From assembly GCA_012862575.1 (NCBI GenBank), contig BLSF01000003.1:186001-250000 (forward strand): DNA of 64,000 nucleotides, in the 5' to 3' direction. Origin of the DNA: Parietichytrium sp. I65-24A (Eukaryota > Sar > Bigyra > Thraustochytrida > Thraustochytriidae). Shown here in pieces: positions 62,429-64,000 of this stretch (position 1 is the stretch's first letter; each line of letters opens with the position of its first letter). The translations under genes and the position numbers were made by a program. Under the pieces are notes generated by a model that searched no databases, was not told where the DNA came from, and saw nothing but the letters and a program-made list of their open reading frames with translations.

Positions 62429-64000
62429 TTACGGTTCCTTTGGATGAGTCCACTTCTTCAACTGGTGGGGGCGAAGACCCCCATTCATGAGCAAATCAGT
62501 AAAAACCTTTGGGTTGCGAGAGCAAACGCGCCATAAAAGCGCTTGCGATGTCCATGGCGATAAATGCTGAGGAAGGATTCCAAGCTCACGGCTCAAACTC
62601 AAGACGCCTCTCGCAGAAACTCTACCTTCCAACTTTCGGTCAAGTTTCCTGAATGCCTCTTTAGCATTTGACAATCCGCCGAGCCATGATCGCATTTCTT
62701 TTGCAGCTTTCGAACCAGTTTTACTCGAAGTAGGATCAGTTGCTTCATCCAATTGAACTGCAAGGTGCAATGTAGTATTCGAAAGTAGCAGTCCGTGAAG
62801 TTCTTCTCGTTGTAGCTTTCCATGATTGGAATCATCCAACAGACGGTACAAAACATCTACGTCGCTTTCCGAAACGGGAAGCCCGAGGTTTTCACGAATG
62901 CTTTCGTAAACGTCGGCAGCAGTGACAAACGATTTCCTTCCCAACCAGCTTGAAGTATTCTCGCGCGCTTGACCCGATGTACTATCAAGCATAGCACTTT
63001 TCGATCGACTCTTATAACGCTCCTCAAGAGAGCGTCGAATCGAAACGACTATCGCTGCGATCGTGCCTTTGATGATATTTTCAGCAACTGGAGCTTCATC
63101 AGGAGACTTGGAGTCTTGTTTCTCCACTCCATGCTCGAGAACACTGCAGAATTCCTCGATGCTAAGTTTGTTATCGTCGTCTTGATGGCACAAATCGGCG
63201 ATAGCATTCAACTGCCAGTCTGGAAGTGTTAATCCGATTTGCTTTGCAGCGCGAATTAGGTGATCTCGTTTCATCAATGGGGACGAATTTGGCGAATATC
63301 GGCGGAGGGCATCAACAATCGATTTTGACCGCCCCGATTTTCCACTGATAACCCGCAACACGGAATGCGAGTCGACAAAGGACGCAACGATGAACTCTGC
63401 AAAGCTGACCAACCCATCTCCATTTTTATCAAACTCCTTGAAGATTGCGTCCAGCTCTGCTTCATCTAGTTTAGCCCCTGTACTGAGGATGGCGCTCTCA
63501 AATTCCCCGACATCGAGCATTCCGCTGTCGTCGATGTCATACTGCTTGAATAGTTCATAAAGATTTGTTTTGGTCTGCATAAGCTTTCGAATCACCATTC
63601 GAACCAATGGGGTCTGTTTTCGAGGCGAGAATTTCCCTTTGGGCGACAAAACTCGGTCATCCACAAAACACTGCAACTCAGAGAAGGAAATTCGACCTGA
63701 TTTGTTCGTGTCAAGCTCTCCCATGAGCCATTTTGTGTCCGCGCTGGTTAAAGAAATATTCAAGCTTTTCAAAAGCGCGTTGAACTCCTTCAAAGATATA
63801 TACCCCGAACGGTTCCGGTCAAAGCGTGCAAATTGACGCTTTAAAGATGGACCAACTTGTAATCGCTTTAGTTTCTCTCGCACGTCATCCTTCAGCTTAC
63901 GACGCTGCGTTTCCACAGCTTTCTCTTTTTTCGATTGACTCTTCAACAACGACCCGCCCCAGCTGCTGTCCCCACTTTCTGTCTGGAAAAATGTCACAAA
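62429..64000 (-). CDS. Multi-EF-hand calcium-binding protein (5' partial)
   Basis: The frame is open across the window end, so the N-terminus is missing; 523 residues are visible. Four good EF-hand loops are seen in two pairs: DRNRSGYISLKE, DTNKSGRISFSE, DIDDSGMLDVGE and DKNGDGLVSFAE, each with the 1-3-5-12 ligand pattern. Two further loops are degenerate (HQDDDNKLSIEE and DDSNHGKLQREE). A long linker (about 295-365) separates the fifth and sixth hands, and the C-terminus has no known motif. It is probably a calcium sensor or calcium-dependent scaffold; no kinase or channel part is seen in this portion. It lies tail to tail with the TIR-like gene. Confidence 0.85.
   Translation of the reverse strand, partial: FVTFFQTESGDSSWGGSLLKSQSKKEKAVETQRRKLKDDVREKLKRLQVGPSLKRQFARFDRNRSGYISLKEFNALLKSLNISLTSADTKWLMGELDTNKSGRISFSELQCFVDDRVLSPKGKFSPRKQTPLVRMVIRKLMQTKTNLYELFKQYDIDDSGMLDVGEFESAILSTGAKLDEAELDAIFKEFDKNGDGLVSFAEFIVASFVDSHSVLRVISGKSGRSKSIVDALRRYSPNSSPLMKRDHLIRAAKQIGLTLPDWQLNAIADLCHQDDDNKLSIEEFCSVLEHGVEKQDSKSPDEAPVAENIIKGTIAAIVVSIRRSLEERYKSRSKSAMLDSTSGQARENTSSWLGRKSFVTAADVYESIRENLGLPVSESDVDVLYRLLDDSNHGKLQREELHGLLLSNTTLHLAVQLDEATDPTSSKTGSKAAKEMRSWLGGLSNAKEAFRKLDRKLEGRVSARGVLSLSRELGILPQHLSPWTSQALLWRVCSRNPKVFTDLLMNGGLRPHQLKKWTHPKEP

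Overview
This window is nuclear DNA from a eukaryote, most likely a unicellular protist with few introns. The evidence is a eukaryotic replicative helicase (MCM6), a cytosolic-type threonyl-tRNA synthetase, a HECT ubiquitin ligase, METTL13- and METTL21-type methyltransferases, an ER acetyl-CoA transporter, a kinesin-like protein, and nine GT-AG introns of 67-151 bases that I placed in five genes. The other complete genes look intronless. No plastid gene, tRNA, rRNA, CRISPR array, IS element, retrovirus-like element or Polinton was recognised. A stramenopile such as a labyrinthulid or thraustochytrid is my guess for the source; nothing in the window proves it.

Layout. Positions 1-18000 are gene-poor and rich in short repeats. 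They hold the end of one unknown gene, a probable decayed spliced gene (3.1-4.2 kb, minus), a relict exon (17.1-17.4 kb, minus), and three related small proteins (6.0, 13.1 and 16.3 kb, all plus). Each of the three has a CCT-like basic motif and a short C-terminal Asp-Trp motif. From 18 kb onward the DNA is gene-dense: a kinesin-like coiled-coil protein with a degenerate motor; two unrecognised nuclear-looking or coiled-coil proteins; an M23 metallopeptidase/PA-domain protein; MCM6; an ankyrin protein; ThrRS; METTL13; a UBE3A-like HECT ligase; SLC33A1; a METTL21-like methyltransferase; a scramblase-like protein; a PLAC8 protein; a TPR protein; a tail-anchored acyltransferase-like protein; a secreted or GPI-like surface protein; a TIR-like protein; and a multi-EF-hand protein cut by the window end.

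Organisation. Six gene pairs are convergent with 3' gaps of roughly 80-440 bases. Divergent and upstream gaps are much longer and carry short tandem repeats, often with an 8- or 9-base unit, commonly 10-250 bases before the start codon. The 8-mer GACTGTGA (or its complement TCACAGTC) recurs at least 16 times outside the well-supported coding regions, against about one expected by chance. Most genes are unrelated housekeeping functions and do not form an operon or pathway. The exceptions worth follow-up are the CCT-like trio, the motor-degenerate kinesin, the M23-PA fusion, the TIR-like protein, and an array of UNCG-type hairpins at 25.83-25.99 kb.
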